19,113 nt of DNA from an uncultured Clostridia bacterium. Its GTDB lineage: Bacteria > Bacillota > Clostridia > Oscillospirales > Acutalibacteraceae. The stretch is taken from positions 1 to 19,113 of the forward strand of contig CALFTN010000016.1 in assembly GCA_937916395.1 (NCBI GenBank). The letters are read 5' to 3'. Positions 1 through 6,741 of this stretch are shown here, one piece after another. A model generated the notes under the pieces. It made no database searches and had not been told where the DNA came from. It worked only from the letters and a program-made list of their open reading frames with translations. The stretch's first letter is position 1; each line of letters begins with the position of its first letter. Position numbers and translations under genes: made by a program.

Positions 1-16
1 TGCTGTCAGCGCTCAT
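1..16 (-). CDS. start of an overlapping downstream gene, probably partner ABC exporter subunit (partial)
   Basis: On the minus strand an ATG at 16-14 overlaps the TGA of the upstream ABC gene (8-6) in another frame. It is preceded by a strong Shine-Dalgarno, GGAGGTGA (complement of 23-30), at 6-nt spacing. Only five codons (M-S-A-D-S) lie in the window, so the product cannot be read. The upstream gene is the degenerate-site half of a heterodimeric ABC exporter, and such halves are normally encoded next to their catalytically competent partner. That makes a second ABC exporter subunit the best guess. Translational coupling by the overlap is likely if the start is real. Confidence 0.45.
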
Positions 17-2177
17 CGCCGCTCACCTCCCCCGATTGAAGCTCAACAAGCTCTCTGTAGAGTCCGCAGGTTTCAACAAGCTCGCCGTGTCTGCCTTCAC
101 CCTCAACACCGTTTTGCGAGAGCACAATTATTTTATCGGCATTCTTGACACTGCTCATTCTTTGCGAAACAAGCAGAACAGCCGCATTTTTGCATTTTTG
201 CGAAACGGCGTTCATTATCGCCGCTTCGGTTTCTGTATCCAGCGCCGTAAAGCAATCGTCAAAAACATAAACCTTTGCGTTTTTGGCAATTGCTCCCGCA
301 ACGGCGATACGGCTCCTCTGGCCGCCGCTGTAATTTTCACCTTTATTGATAAGGAATTTTTGCAAATCCTTTTCCTCTGACGCAATGAAGCCGCATCTTG
401 CTTTTTGCAAGGCGTCAAGCATTATTGCGGCGTAATCGGGTGAGCCGTGAAGCAAAAGGTTTTCACGCAGAGTTTTTGAAAACAGAACAGGCTTGCTCTG
501 TGCAAAAGATATGTTTTTACGCAAGGCGTCAAGCTCATAATCCCGTACGTCCCTGCCGCCGACAATGATTTCGCCGCTTTCGGGACTGTCAAATCGTGTG
601 ATATAGCTGAGTAAAGTTGATTTGCCGCAACCCGTTGTGCCGACTATTGCGGTAACCTCGCCGTGATTTGCCGTAAAGCTTACCGTACCGTTTTTAAGAG
701 AAACAGCCTTGAATTCAACGTTCCATTTTTCATTTTCATCAGGAATAACGTTACCCGAAACAACGCTGACGGGGGTTGACATGATTTCGCCGACGTTTTT
801 TGCGGCAACAGCCGCACGGGGTGCAAAAACAACCATTGCGCCAAGCATAACAAAAGCCGAAACCGTGATGACCGAATACTGCAAAAACGCAACAATTTCA
901 CCAACACCAAGCGACGAGTTCAGAATTTCCTCGCCGCCGACAACAACCAGCACTGCCGTTATTATGTTTGAAACAAGAGTAATAACACTCAATGCAATGT
1001 AAACGGAACGCAGCACAAAGCGTTCATTTCTGCGCACGCCGTCGGAAACTTTATTGATTCTTGAAGCTTCATAACCCTCGGCACAACCCGACCTGACGGT
1101 AAAAAGCTGTGCAAGATTATCTTTGAGGTGCTTGACGTATTTTTCATATACAGCCTGCAACGCATCAAACTTTTTGATTGTAACAAGAAAAAGAAGTACG
1201 AGCACCGCAACTATCACAAGCACGGTGATAAGCAGAAGCGAGCCGAAAACACGGCTTTGCATAAACGAAAGCACAGTGCCGCCGACTGCCAGAATCGGCG
1301 CAAAGGCAAACACTCTGAAAAAGTAGCTGACAAGCATACCGATATGCTCAACGTCCCTTACCGCAACCTCTTCAAGATGGGCGGCAGAAAAGATTTTAAG
1401 CTCCTTTGCAGAAAAAGCGGACGTATGTTTTATATAATCCGCACGGATGTCACGCTGCACCTGCGATGAAATGCTTGCCGATATTTTGCCTGCAACAACC
1501 ATACAGACTATCTGCAAAACAACGGATGCCGCCATAAGCAAAGCATATTTTGCAATGTATACGTTCTGAACTGTTTCAATATCCACGCCTGCGTCTTTAT
1601 AAACAAAAGGCATAAACGTTGCAGCCGCCTGCGCTTTGAGCGCCTGCTTTGTGTTGCACGCCGTTTGCCATTCATCGGCAAAATCGCCCTGCTTCGCTTT
1701 TGTATATTTGAGATAAGCGCTGAGCATTGTGAGGCTTACGTTATCCGCAAAATCTGCGGCTTGGCTGTTTTTGCCGCCGTCAAGATACTCCCGTGCAATA
1801 AAAACGCCGCACAGAGCCGCCGTTTCAAAAAGCTCCTTTGCCCTGTCTTTATCAGCATTTTCTTCAAGGTAATAGCAGTTGCGCAAAAGCTCAAACTCAT
1901 CGGGCTGACCTTTCGGGCAACGGTTATGCATTTTATACATTGCGGCAAATTCACCGTATTCTTCCGCAGGCATAATAACCTCAAAAATTTCAAGCAGATT
2001 ATTGCCGAAAACTTCGGGCGGTATATCGTCGACGCCCTTTTGCTGAATGCCCGTGCCGATAAGCTTTCCCATAAAAAAGGGCATAGCGAGGCTGAACACC
2101 GCCTGAAAAACAAGAGTTATCAGGCAGCATATCGCAGCCGCTCTGTGCGGCAACAGATATTTTTTAATCAGCTTCAA
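6..2177 (-). CDS. ABC exporter subunit with degenerate ATPase site (TMD-NBD fusion)
   Basis: This is a 723-residue membrane half-transporter with a fused ATPase domain, predicted to export an unknown substrate as a heterodimer. TM1 is at about residues 12-37 and the remaining TM helices start near 208. A large, probably extracellular, hydrophilic insert fills about 42-207, where most relatives have a short loop. The nucleotide-binding domain shows Walker A GTTGCGKST (513-521), Q-loop Gln560 and signature YSGGQ (616-620). In Walker B the catalytic Glu is Asp (D640-D641), and the H-loop His is replaced by Gln672 (SQR). The Glu-to-Asp plus His-to-Gln pattern is known for the degenerate subunit of heterodimeric exporters such as TM287/288. 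The A-loop region is also short. The start is TTG at 2177, with AAAGGAG 7 nt upstream; the ATG at 2237 lies inside the promoter and is rejected. Codon use is richer in GCC, CCG and CTG than in genes right of about 2.85 kb. Confidence 0.9.
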   Translation of the reverse strand: MKLIKKYLLPHRAAAICCLITLVFQAVFSLAMPFFMGKLIGTGIQQKGVDDIPPEVFGNNLLEIFEVIMPAEEYGEFAAMYKMHNRCPKGQPDEFELLRNCYYLEENADKDRAKELFETAALCGVFIAREYLDGGKNSQAADFADNVSLTMLSAYLKYTKAKQGDFADEWQTACNTKQALKAQAAATFMPFVYKDAGVDIETVQNVYIAKYALLMAASVVLQIVCMVVAGKISASISSQVQRDIRADYIKHTSAFSAKELKIFSAAHLEEVAVRDVEHIGMLVSYFFRVFAFAPILAVGGTVLSFMQSRVFGSLLLITVLVIVAVLVLLFLVTIKKFDALQAVYEKYVKHLKDNLAQLFTVRSGCAEGYEASRINKVSDGVRRNERFVLRSVYIALSVITLVSNIITAVLVVVGGEEILNSSLGVGEIVAFLQYSVITVSAFVMLGAMVVFAPRAAVAAKNVGEIMSTPVSVVSGNVIPDENEKWNVEFKAVSLKNGTVSFTANHGEVTAIVGTTGCGKSTLLSYITRFDSPESGEIIVGGRDVRDYELDALRKNISFAQSKPVLFSKTLRENLLLHGSPDYAAIMLDALQKARCGFIASEEKDLQKFLINKGENYSGGQRSRIAVAGAIAKNAKVYVFDDCFTALDTETEAAIMNAVSQKCKNAAVLLVSQRMSSVKNADKIIVLSQNGVEGEGRHGELVETCGLYRELVELQSGEVSGDER

Positions 2178-2228
2178 CGCAATGCTCCTTTTACGGTTTA
2201 AAGTTTTCGGGTTGCAAAAATTTGTATT

Positions 2229-2257
2229 ATTATACATTAAATATATATTAATGTCAA
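2229..2257 (-). promoter_or_regulatory. sigma-A promoter of the ABC exporter gene
   Basis: Read on the minus strand: a perfect -35 TTGACA (2257-2252), a 17-nt spacer and a perfect -10 TATAAT (2234-2229). The predicted transcription start is near 2221. This places the in-frame ATG at 2237-2235 in the spacer, upstream of the transcript, and supports the TTG start at 2177. Confidence 0.8.
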
Positions 2258-2392
2258 TCTTTGCACGGGTTCGGGAGGTATGATTGCATTTTGTTTTTAT
2301 GAAAGTTTTTGAAATTTGGGTTTCATTTCAGCCTTTTTATTATACTATTTTGCCAAAATTTCATTCTAAAATGAATTTTTTTGCATTTGGGG

Positions 2393-2421
2393 TTGCAATA
2401 TGTGTCCCTATGAGTTAAAAT
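2393..2421 (+). promoter_or_regulatory. probable gdhA promoter
   Basis: -35 TTGCAA (2393-2398), 17-nt spacer, -10 TAAAAT (2416-2421). It would give a 5' leader of about 140 nt before the gdhA start. The leader holds a small hairpin (GAGCGC-AAAA-GCGTTC, 2519-2534, one G-U pair) and a weakly symmetric stretch around 2460-2482. I recognise no known riboswitch class in it. The rest of the 2258-2392 gap holds only a weak AT-rich hairpin near 2357-2380 followed by T7. Confidence 0.5.
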
Positions 2422-2566
2422 ATTGTAAAATTCGGGTGATATATCTGTTTTGATATAGCGTCAGGGTATATCCGACACCGAATAGTCATATTTTATTTTG
2501 TAATTTTCCGCTTTGCCCGAGCGCAAAAGCGTTCCCGTTATTGCGGCACAGAAGGAGTATATTTTT

Positions 2567-3910
2567 ATGAGCTACGTTAAAAGAGTAATTGACGAAGTTG
2601 CCAAAAAAAATGCAAATGAACCCGAGTTTGTGCAGACTGTTACCGAGGTTCTCGAATCACTTGAGCCTGTTATCAATCAGCATCCCGAATACGAAAAGTA
2701 TTCGCTCCTTGAGAGAATGGTTGAGCCTGAAAGACAGATTTCTTTCAGAGTTACCTGGGTTGACGATGCAGGCAAGGTTAACGTTAACAGAGGCTACAGA
2801 GTTCAGTTCAACGGCGCTATCGGTCCTTACAAGGGCGGTCTTCGTTTCCACCCATCAGTTTATTCTGGTATTATGAAGTTCCTTGCTTTTGAGCAGACTT
2901 TCAAAAACAGCTTAACAGGTCTTCCAATTGGTGGCGGTAAAGGTGGTTCTGACTTTGACCCACGTGGTAAGAGCGATATGGATATTCTCCGTTTCTGCCA
3001 GAGCTTTATGACAGAGCTTTACAGACACATTGGTCCTGACGTTGACGTTCCTGCTGGTGACATTGGCGTTGGTGCTCGTGAAATCGGTTACCTTTATGGT
3101 CAATACAGAAGAATCAAGGGTGCTTTCAAAAACGGTGTTCTTACAGGTAAAGGTCTTTCTTACGGTGGTTCTTTAGTTAGACCAGAAGCTACAGGCTTTG
3201 GTGCTACTTATTATGCAGTTGAAGTATTCAAACACTTCGGCGAAGATATTAAAGGTAAAACTTTCGCTCTTTCAGGCTTTGGTAACGTTGCTTGGGGTGC
3301 AGCAAAGAAAATTGCTGAACTCGGCGGTAAGGTTCTTACAATTTCTGGTCCTGACGGTTACGTTTATGACCCAGACGGTATTTCAACAGACGAAAAAATC
3401 GAGTATATGTTAGAAATGCGTGCATCAGGTCGTGACAAGGTTCAGGATTATGCAGATAAATTTGGTTGCCAGTTCTTCCCAGGTGAAAAACCATGGGGCG
3501 TTAAGGTTGACGTTGCAATGCCTTGCGCAACTCAGAACGAAATCAATATGGATGAAGCTAAGAAATTAGTTGCAAATGGCGTTCAATATTACATTGAAGT
3601 TGCTAATATGCCAACTACAAACGATGCTCTTGAATATCTCAAAGAAAATGTTAAGGTTGTTGCTCCATCAAAGGCTGTTAACGCTGGTGGTGTTGCAGTT
3701 TCTGCTCTCGAAATGGGTCAGAACTCAATGAGATATAACTGGACTGCTGAAGAAGTTGACGCAAGACTTCAACAGATTATGAAAGATATTCACGACCATT
3801 CTGCAGCTGCTGCTGAAAAATATGGCCTTGGCTATGACCTCGTTGCAGGTGCTAACATTGCAGGCTTTGTTAAGGTTGCAGATGCTATGATGGCACAAGG
3901 AATTATCTAA
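2567..3910 (+). CDS. gdhA: glutamate dehydrogenase (hexameric, NAD(P)-dependent)
   Basis: A 447-residue cytosolic enzyme interconverting glutamate with 2-oxoglutarate and ammonium, the usual length for the hexameric bacterial family. Visible signatures are the substrate-binding PYKGG (Lys89), Lys113, the catalytic-lysine motif PIGGGKGG (Lys125), PAGDIGVG (Asp165), and the Rossmann motif SGFGNVAWG of the dinucleotide-binding domain. Cofactor preference cannot be fixed by eye. The start is ATG 2567, with GAAGGAG 9 nt upstream; an in-frame TTG at 2513 has no ribosome site and adds an unconserved tail. The gene is monocistronic, with its own promoter and a long terminator. Oddity: the first five proline codons are CCC or CCT, and none of the 13 after about 2850 is CCC or CCG while most are CCA; TTA leucine also appears only after that point. 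The TAA stop is the first three bases of a 33-nt repeat. Confidence 0.97.
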   Translation: MSYVKRVIDEVAKKNANEPEFVQTVTEVLESLEPVINQHPEYEKYSLLERMVEPERQISFRVTWVDDAGKVNVNRGYRVQFNGAIGPYKGGLRFHPSVYSGIMKFLAFEQTFKNSLTGLPIGGGKGGSDFDPRGKSDMDILRFCQSFMTELYRHIGPDVDVPAGDIGVGAREIGYLYGQYRRIKGAFKNGVLTGKGLSYGGSLVRPEATGFGATYYAVEVFKHFGEDIKGKTFALSGFGNVAWGAAKKIAELGGKVLTISGPDGYVYDPDGISTDEKIEYMLEMRASGRDKVQDYADKFGCQFFPGEKPWGVKVDVAMPCATQNEINMDEAKKLVANGVQYYIEVANMPTTNDALEYLKENVKVVAPSKAVNAGGVAVSALEMGQNSMRYNWTAEEVDARLQQIMKDIHDHSAAAAEKYGLGYDLVAGANIAGFVKVADAMMAQGII

Positions 3911-3940
3911 TTCGGAATGCGTAATTCGTAATTCGGAATT
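3908..3940 (+). repeat. 33-nt dispersed repeat, copy 1 (supplies gdhA stop codon)
   Basis: Structure: TAATTCGGAAT, a 10-nt variable middle (GCGTAATTCG), then TAATTCGGAATT. A second 33-nt copy in the same orientation sits at 16547-16579; the two agree at 29 of 33 positions, with all differences in the middle. In both copies the first TAA is the stop codon of the preceding gene. Confidence 0.75.
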
Positions 3941-3965
3941 TAGTGATTGAATAACAAAAAGATAT

Positions 3966-4020
3966 GTTCTATCATTTAAAGTTTTTGTAAACTTAAAATG
4001 ATAGAACTTTTTATTTTTAT
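3966..4020 (+). terminator. intrinsic terminator of gdhA
   Basis: A 19-bp stem with one mismatch (arms 3966-3984 and 3989-4007), loop TTGT, followed by a T-rich tract (TTTTTATTTTTAT). It is well placed 56 nt after the gdhA stop. Confidence 0.88.
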
Positions 4021-4051
4021 TCTGCATTTTGCACTTTATATTCTGCATTTT
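4019..4051 (+). repeat. short direct repeat ATTCTGCATTTT, two copies
   Basis: A 12-bp direct repeat at 4019-4030 and 4040-4051 (21-nt period) between the gdhA terminator and the abfA promoter. Function unknown; it may be a remnant of simple repeat expansion. Confidence 0.45.
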
Positions 4052-4104
4052 TTTGTTGCAAATGAGTGTATTAAATGTTAATATAAATGTAAATTGCAAC
4101 AAAA
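4051..4104 (+). promoter_or_regulatory. probable abfA promoter flanked by an 11-bp inverted repeat
   Basis: -35 TTGCAA (4056-4061), 17-nt spacer, -10 TAATAT (4079-4084). An exact 11-bp inverted repeat, TTTTGTTGCAA (4051-4061) and TTGCAACAAAA (4094-4104), brackets the promoter. The left arm covers the -35 and the right arm lies just past the expected start site. This could be a two-site operator for a sugar-responsive repressor or a leader hairpin; no regulator gene is adjacent. Confidence 0.45.
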
Positions 4105-4122
4105 TTTATTGGAGTGAGTGTT

Positions 4123-5622
4123 ATGAAAAAAGCAAGCTTACCACTTTCAAAAAACTTTAAGGTTGGCGAAATTGATAAAAGAATTTACGGTTCATTTATC
4201 GAGCATTTAGGCAGAGCGGTTTATGGTGGTATTTATGAGCCAGGTCACAAAACTTCTGACGAAGACGGCTTCAGAAAAGACGTTATTGACTCTGTAAGAA
4301 AGTTAAATGTGCCAATAGTTCGTTACCCTGGCGGTAACTTCGTTTCAGGCTATAACTGGGAAGATGGCGTTGGTCCAAAGGAAGAAAGACCACAGCGCTT
4401 AGAACTCGCCTGGGGTGTTACAGAAACTAATGAATTCGGCACTAATGAATTTTTAAAATGGTGCAAAAAGGCTAATACAGAATGTATGATGGCTGTTAAC
4501 TTAGGTACTCGCGGAATTGAGGCGGCAAGAGATTTAGTTGAATATTGCAATCATAAAAGTGGCTCATATTACAGCGACTTGAGAATTAAACACGGTGTAA
4601 AAGACCCGCATAACATTAAGGTGTGGTGTCTTGGTAACGAGATGGATGGTAGCTGGCAAATAGGTCATAAAAATGCTTATGAATACGGCAGAGCTGCAAA
4701 CGAAGCTGCAAAGGTTATGAAAATGGTTGACCCATCTATTGAAACAGTTCTCTGTGGTAGCTCAAACAGAACTATGGATACTTTCGGTCATTGGGAAGCA
4801 GAAACCTTACAGGAAGCTTTCTGGAATGTTGACTACGTTTCACTCCACCAATATTTTGACAATAAGTTAGACGATACCCCAAGCTTCCTTGCAAAAAATA
4901 TGGTTATGGATGATTTTATTAATACAGTAATTTCAATTTGTGACTATGTAAAAGGCTTAAAAAGAGCAAAAAAACAAATTAATCTTTCATTTGATGAATG
5001 GAATGTTTGGTATCATTCAAACGGAACGCCTGTTGAAAGATGGTCAAAAGCACCTTGTCAGTTAGAAGATATTTATAATTTTGAAGATGCTTTATTAGTT
5101 GGTTTAATGCTCATTTCTCTCGTTCGCAGAGCAGACAGAGTGAAAATTGGTTGCCTTGCTCAATTAGTTAACGTTATTGCTCCTATCATGACAGAAACTG
5201 GTGGTGGAATTTTCGAACAGACAATTTTTTACCCATTTATGCATTTTTCAAATTACGGTAGGGGTACAACGCTTCTTTCAAAAATTTCTTGCGATAAGCA
5301 CGACACTAAGGAATTTACAGATGTTCCTGATTTGGATGGTATTGCAGTTCTTTCAGACGAAGAGGATGCTTTAACAATTTTTGTGGTAAACAGAAGCTTC
5401 ACTGAGGATTATGAGCTTTCTGTTGATATGCTCGATTTTGGTGGATTTAAACCTGTTGAACATATTGAAATGGCAGGCTTCGGCTTGAAAGAGACAAATT
5501 CAATCGTTTCTGCACCAGTTAAACCAAGTAACGCTTCTTTACCTGAAATTGATGGCAGAAATGCAAAAATACATATAAAACCACTTTCTTGGAATGTAGT
5601 AAGATTTAAAAAAGCAGACTGA
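4123..5622 (+). CDS. abfA: alpha-L-arabinofuranosidase, GH51
   Basis: A 499-residue glycoside hydrolase that releases terminal arabinofuranosyl units from arabinan or arabinoxylan oligosaccharides. GH51 motifs are clear: the N-terminal IYGSFIEHLGRAVYGGIYEP, RYPGGNFVSGYNWEDG, the acid/base glutamate in WCLGNEMDG (Glu173) and the nucleophile in SFDEWNVWY (Glu292). A C-terminal beta domain follows. Length is typical for the intracellular bacterial AbfA type, and there is no signal peptide, so it probably acts on imported oligosaccharides. The start is ATG 4123, with GGAG 8 nt upstream; the GTG at 4114 overlaps the ribosome site. No transporter or regulator for arabinose lies beside it. Downstream there is no classical terminator, only an AT-rich inverted repeat. 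Confidence 0.96.
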   Translation: MKKASLPLSKNFKVGEIDKRIYGSFIEHLGRAVYGGIYEPGHKTSDEDGFRKDVIDSVRKLNVPIVRYPGGNFVSGYNWEDGVGPKEERPQRLELAWGVTETNEFGTNEFLKWCKKANTECMMAVNLGTRGIEAARDLVEYCNHKSGSYYSDLRIKHGVKDPHNIKVWCLGNEMDGSWQIGHKNAYEYGRAANEAAKVMKMVDPSIETVLCGSSNRTMDTFGHWEAETLQEAFWNVDYVSLHQYFDNKLDDTPSFLAKNMVMDDFINTVISICDYVKGLKRAKKQINLSFDEWNVWYHSNGTPVERWSKAPCQLEDIYNFEDALLVGLMLISLVRRADRVKIGCLAQLVNVIAPIMTETGGGIFEQTIFYPFMHFSNYGRGTTLLSKISCDKHDTKEFTDVPDLDGIAVLSDEEDALTIFVVNRSFTEDYELSVDMLDFGGFKPVEHIEMAGFGLKETNSIVSAPVKPSNASLPEIDGRNAKIHIKPLSWNVVRFKKAD

Positions 5623-5647
5623 TTTGTAGGATTCATTACTTAATAAA

Positions 5648-5680
5648 ACAAATAAATATTATAAATAGTAATTTATTTGT
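5648..5680 (+). repeat. AT-rich inverted repeat after abfA, possible weak terminator
   Basis: Arms ACAAATAAAT (5648-5657) and ATTTATTTGT (5671-5680) match exactly around a 13-nt loop. It lacks a following T-run and has almost no G/C, so any termination activity would be weak. Confidence 0.35.
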
Positions 5681-5706
5681 GAATATTTATTCGTTTATAG
5701 CCTTGT

Positions 5707-5799
5707 TTCGACACGGAATATTCGCTTGTTTTACACTTTTGTAGAAATTTGAACCGATTTTGTCGAAAACATTGACTTGTGCTTATTTGGTTGTATAAT
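5707..5799 (+). promoter_or_regulatory. spo0A promoter with Spo0A-box-like sites
   Basis: -35 TTGACT (5772-5777), 16-nt spacer, -10 TATAAT (5794-5799). TTTTGTCGAA at 5758-5767 matches the published Spo0A box consensus TTTTGTCRAA at all ten positions and ends 4 nt before the -35. A second core, TGTCGAA, lies on the minus strand at 5713-5707 (7 of 10 to the consensus). The arrangement suggests direct autoregulation by Spo0A; the promoter hexamers are seen, the regulation is inferred. Confidence 0.65.
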
Positions 5800-5836
5800 T
5801 ATATGGTGTTAAAAATTGATGGTTGGGGGCTTACAA

Positions 5837-6601
5837 ATGAGTGAATTATCTGTATTGTTTGCAGATGATTATGAGAGTGTTGAAAAAAGTCTTTCAGGTT
5901 TTTCAAAGCTAGGCTTTACTTACAAGGTGTGCGAAAAAGATGGCAATGTTTTATTAGATGAGTTAAAGAAAAATCCAGTTGATGTTGTCGTGATTGACTT
6001 TTTTATGAAAAGCTTAGATGCTTTTGGTGTATTGGAAAGATTAAATAATCTTAATCCACTTATAACTCCAGCGGTAATTGTTGTTTCTGGTATAGATAAT
6101 TCTACAATTAAAAACGAAGTAATAAAAAAAGGTGCGATGTTTTACCTTAATAAACCGGTTAAACCATCTGTAATAGTTTCTAAGATTATGGAAATAAAGA
6201 AAACACGTGAAGTAAATCATCTTCCATCAAACTCTTTGGCTTACTGCATTGATAGCGAAGCAATAATTACTAAAATTATTCAGGAGCTTTGTATTCCAGC
6301 ACACCTTAAGGGTTATAAATATTTAAGATTGGCAATCAAATATAGTGTTGAAGATGTCAGACTTGTAAACTCAATAACTACATTGCTTTACCCTATGATA
6401 GCAAGGGATTACGAGGTTTCAAGTGAAAGTGTTGAAAGGTCCATTCGAACTGCCATACAACTTGCGTGGGACAGGGGAAATCCAGAGGCTTTTTCTAAAT
6501 ATTTCGGCTATAATTCACAAGTTCGCAAGAAAAAACCAACTAATGCAGAGTTTATAGCAAGAATAGCTGATGAAATAAGAATTAAATATAATGTTTCTTG
6601 A
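5837..6601 (+). CDS. spo0A: sporulation master response regulator Spo0A (divergent)
   Basis: A 254-residue DNA-binding response regulator. The receiver has the acidic pair Asp10-Asp11, phospho-acceptor Asp54, Ser84 and Lys106 in NKP, so it should be phosphorylatable, but the usual MP after the acceptor is MK (DFFMKSLD). From about residue 138 the family-specific Spo0A effector domain is unmistakable: ITKIIQELCIPAHLKGYKYL, LLYPMIARDY, a VERSIRTAIQLAWDRGN helix and KPTNAEFIARIADEIRIK. Within the recognition region the usual SRVERAIRHAI reads ESVERSIRTAI, changing positions that are an Arg and a His in the Bacillus protein. The start is ATG 5837 after GGGGG at 7-nt spacing; earlier in-frame codons overlap that site. 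It has its own promoter and terminator, next to a hybrid kinase, an EAL response regulator and an HPt gene. The common clostridial neighbour spoIVB is absent. Confidence 0.93.
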   Translation: MSELSVLFADDYESVEKSLSGFSKLGFTYKVCEKDGNVLLDELKKNPVDVVVIDFFMKSLDAFGVLERLNNLNPLITPAVIVVSGIDNSTIKNEVIKKGAMFYLNKPVKPSVIVSKIMEIKKTREVNHLPSNSLAYCIDSEAIITKIIQELCIPAHLKGYKYLRLAIKYSVEDVRLVNSITTLLYPMIARDYEVSSESVERSIRTAIQLAWDRGNPEAFSKYFGYNSQVRKKKPTNAEFIARIADEIRIKYNVS

Positions 6602-6606
6602 TATAT

Positions 6607-6656
6607 GTGCACAACAAACAGTATTGAAAATTGTTTGTTGTGCACTATGTTTTTTA
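6607..6656 (+). terminator. intrinsic terminator of spo0A
   Basis: A perfect 14-bp stem (GTGCACAACAAACA, 6607-6620, with its complement 6632-6645), 11-nt loop, and T6 shortly after at 6650-6655. It separates spo0A transcription from the kinase gene. Confidence 0.88.
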
Positions 6657-6672
6657 TAATTCTTATTTTACA

Positions 6673-6713
6673 TTGAAAAGTTTAAAAAATTGTGATACTA
6701 TCAAATTGATAGT
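6673..6713 (+). promoter_or_regulatory. hybrid kinase promoter with palindromic operator
   Basis: -35 TTGAAA (6673-6678), 17-nt spacer, -10 TACTAT (6696-6701). A perfect 8-bp inverted repeat, ACTATCAA-A-TTGATAGT (6697-6713), covers the -10 and the expected start site. A dimeric repressor bound there would block initiation. The palindrome is seen; the operator role is inferred. Confidence 0.6.
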
Positions 6714-6741
6714 GTAATTCATCTGAATGGAGCTGATTTTA

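Noticed and set aside
1665..2201. 178-codon plus-strand open frame opposite the ABC gene
   Set aside because: It is antisense to a well-supported ABC gene, has no ribosome site, and its product has no recognisable features.
2422..2566. Possible riboswitch in the gdhA leader
   Set aside because: The leader is long, but I could not recognise any known riboswitch or T-box core, and there is no terminator-antiterminator pair before the start.
3908..4051. CRISPR-like array in the repeats after gdhA
   Set aside because: There are only short degenerate repeats with no regular spacer length, and no cas genes nearby.
3725..4102. 125-codon minus-strand open frame
   Set aside because: It runs through the gdhA terminator hairpin, the 33-nt repeat and the 3' end of gdhA, and its product is low-complexity.
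6727..6741. Upstream ATG for the hybrid kinase
   Set aside because: There is no Shine-Dalgarno before it, and the GGAG at 6729-6732 correctly serves the ATG at 6742.
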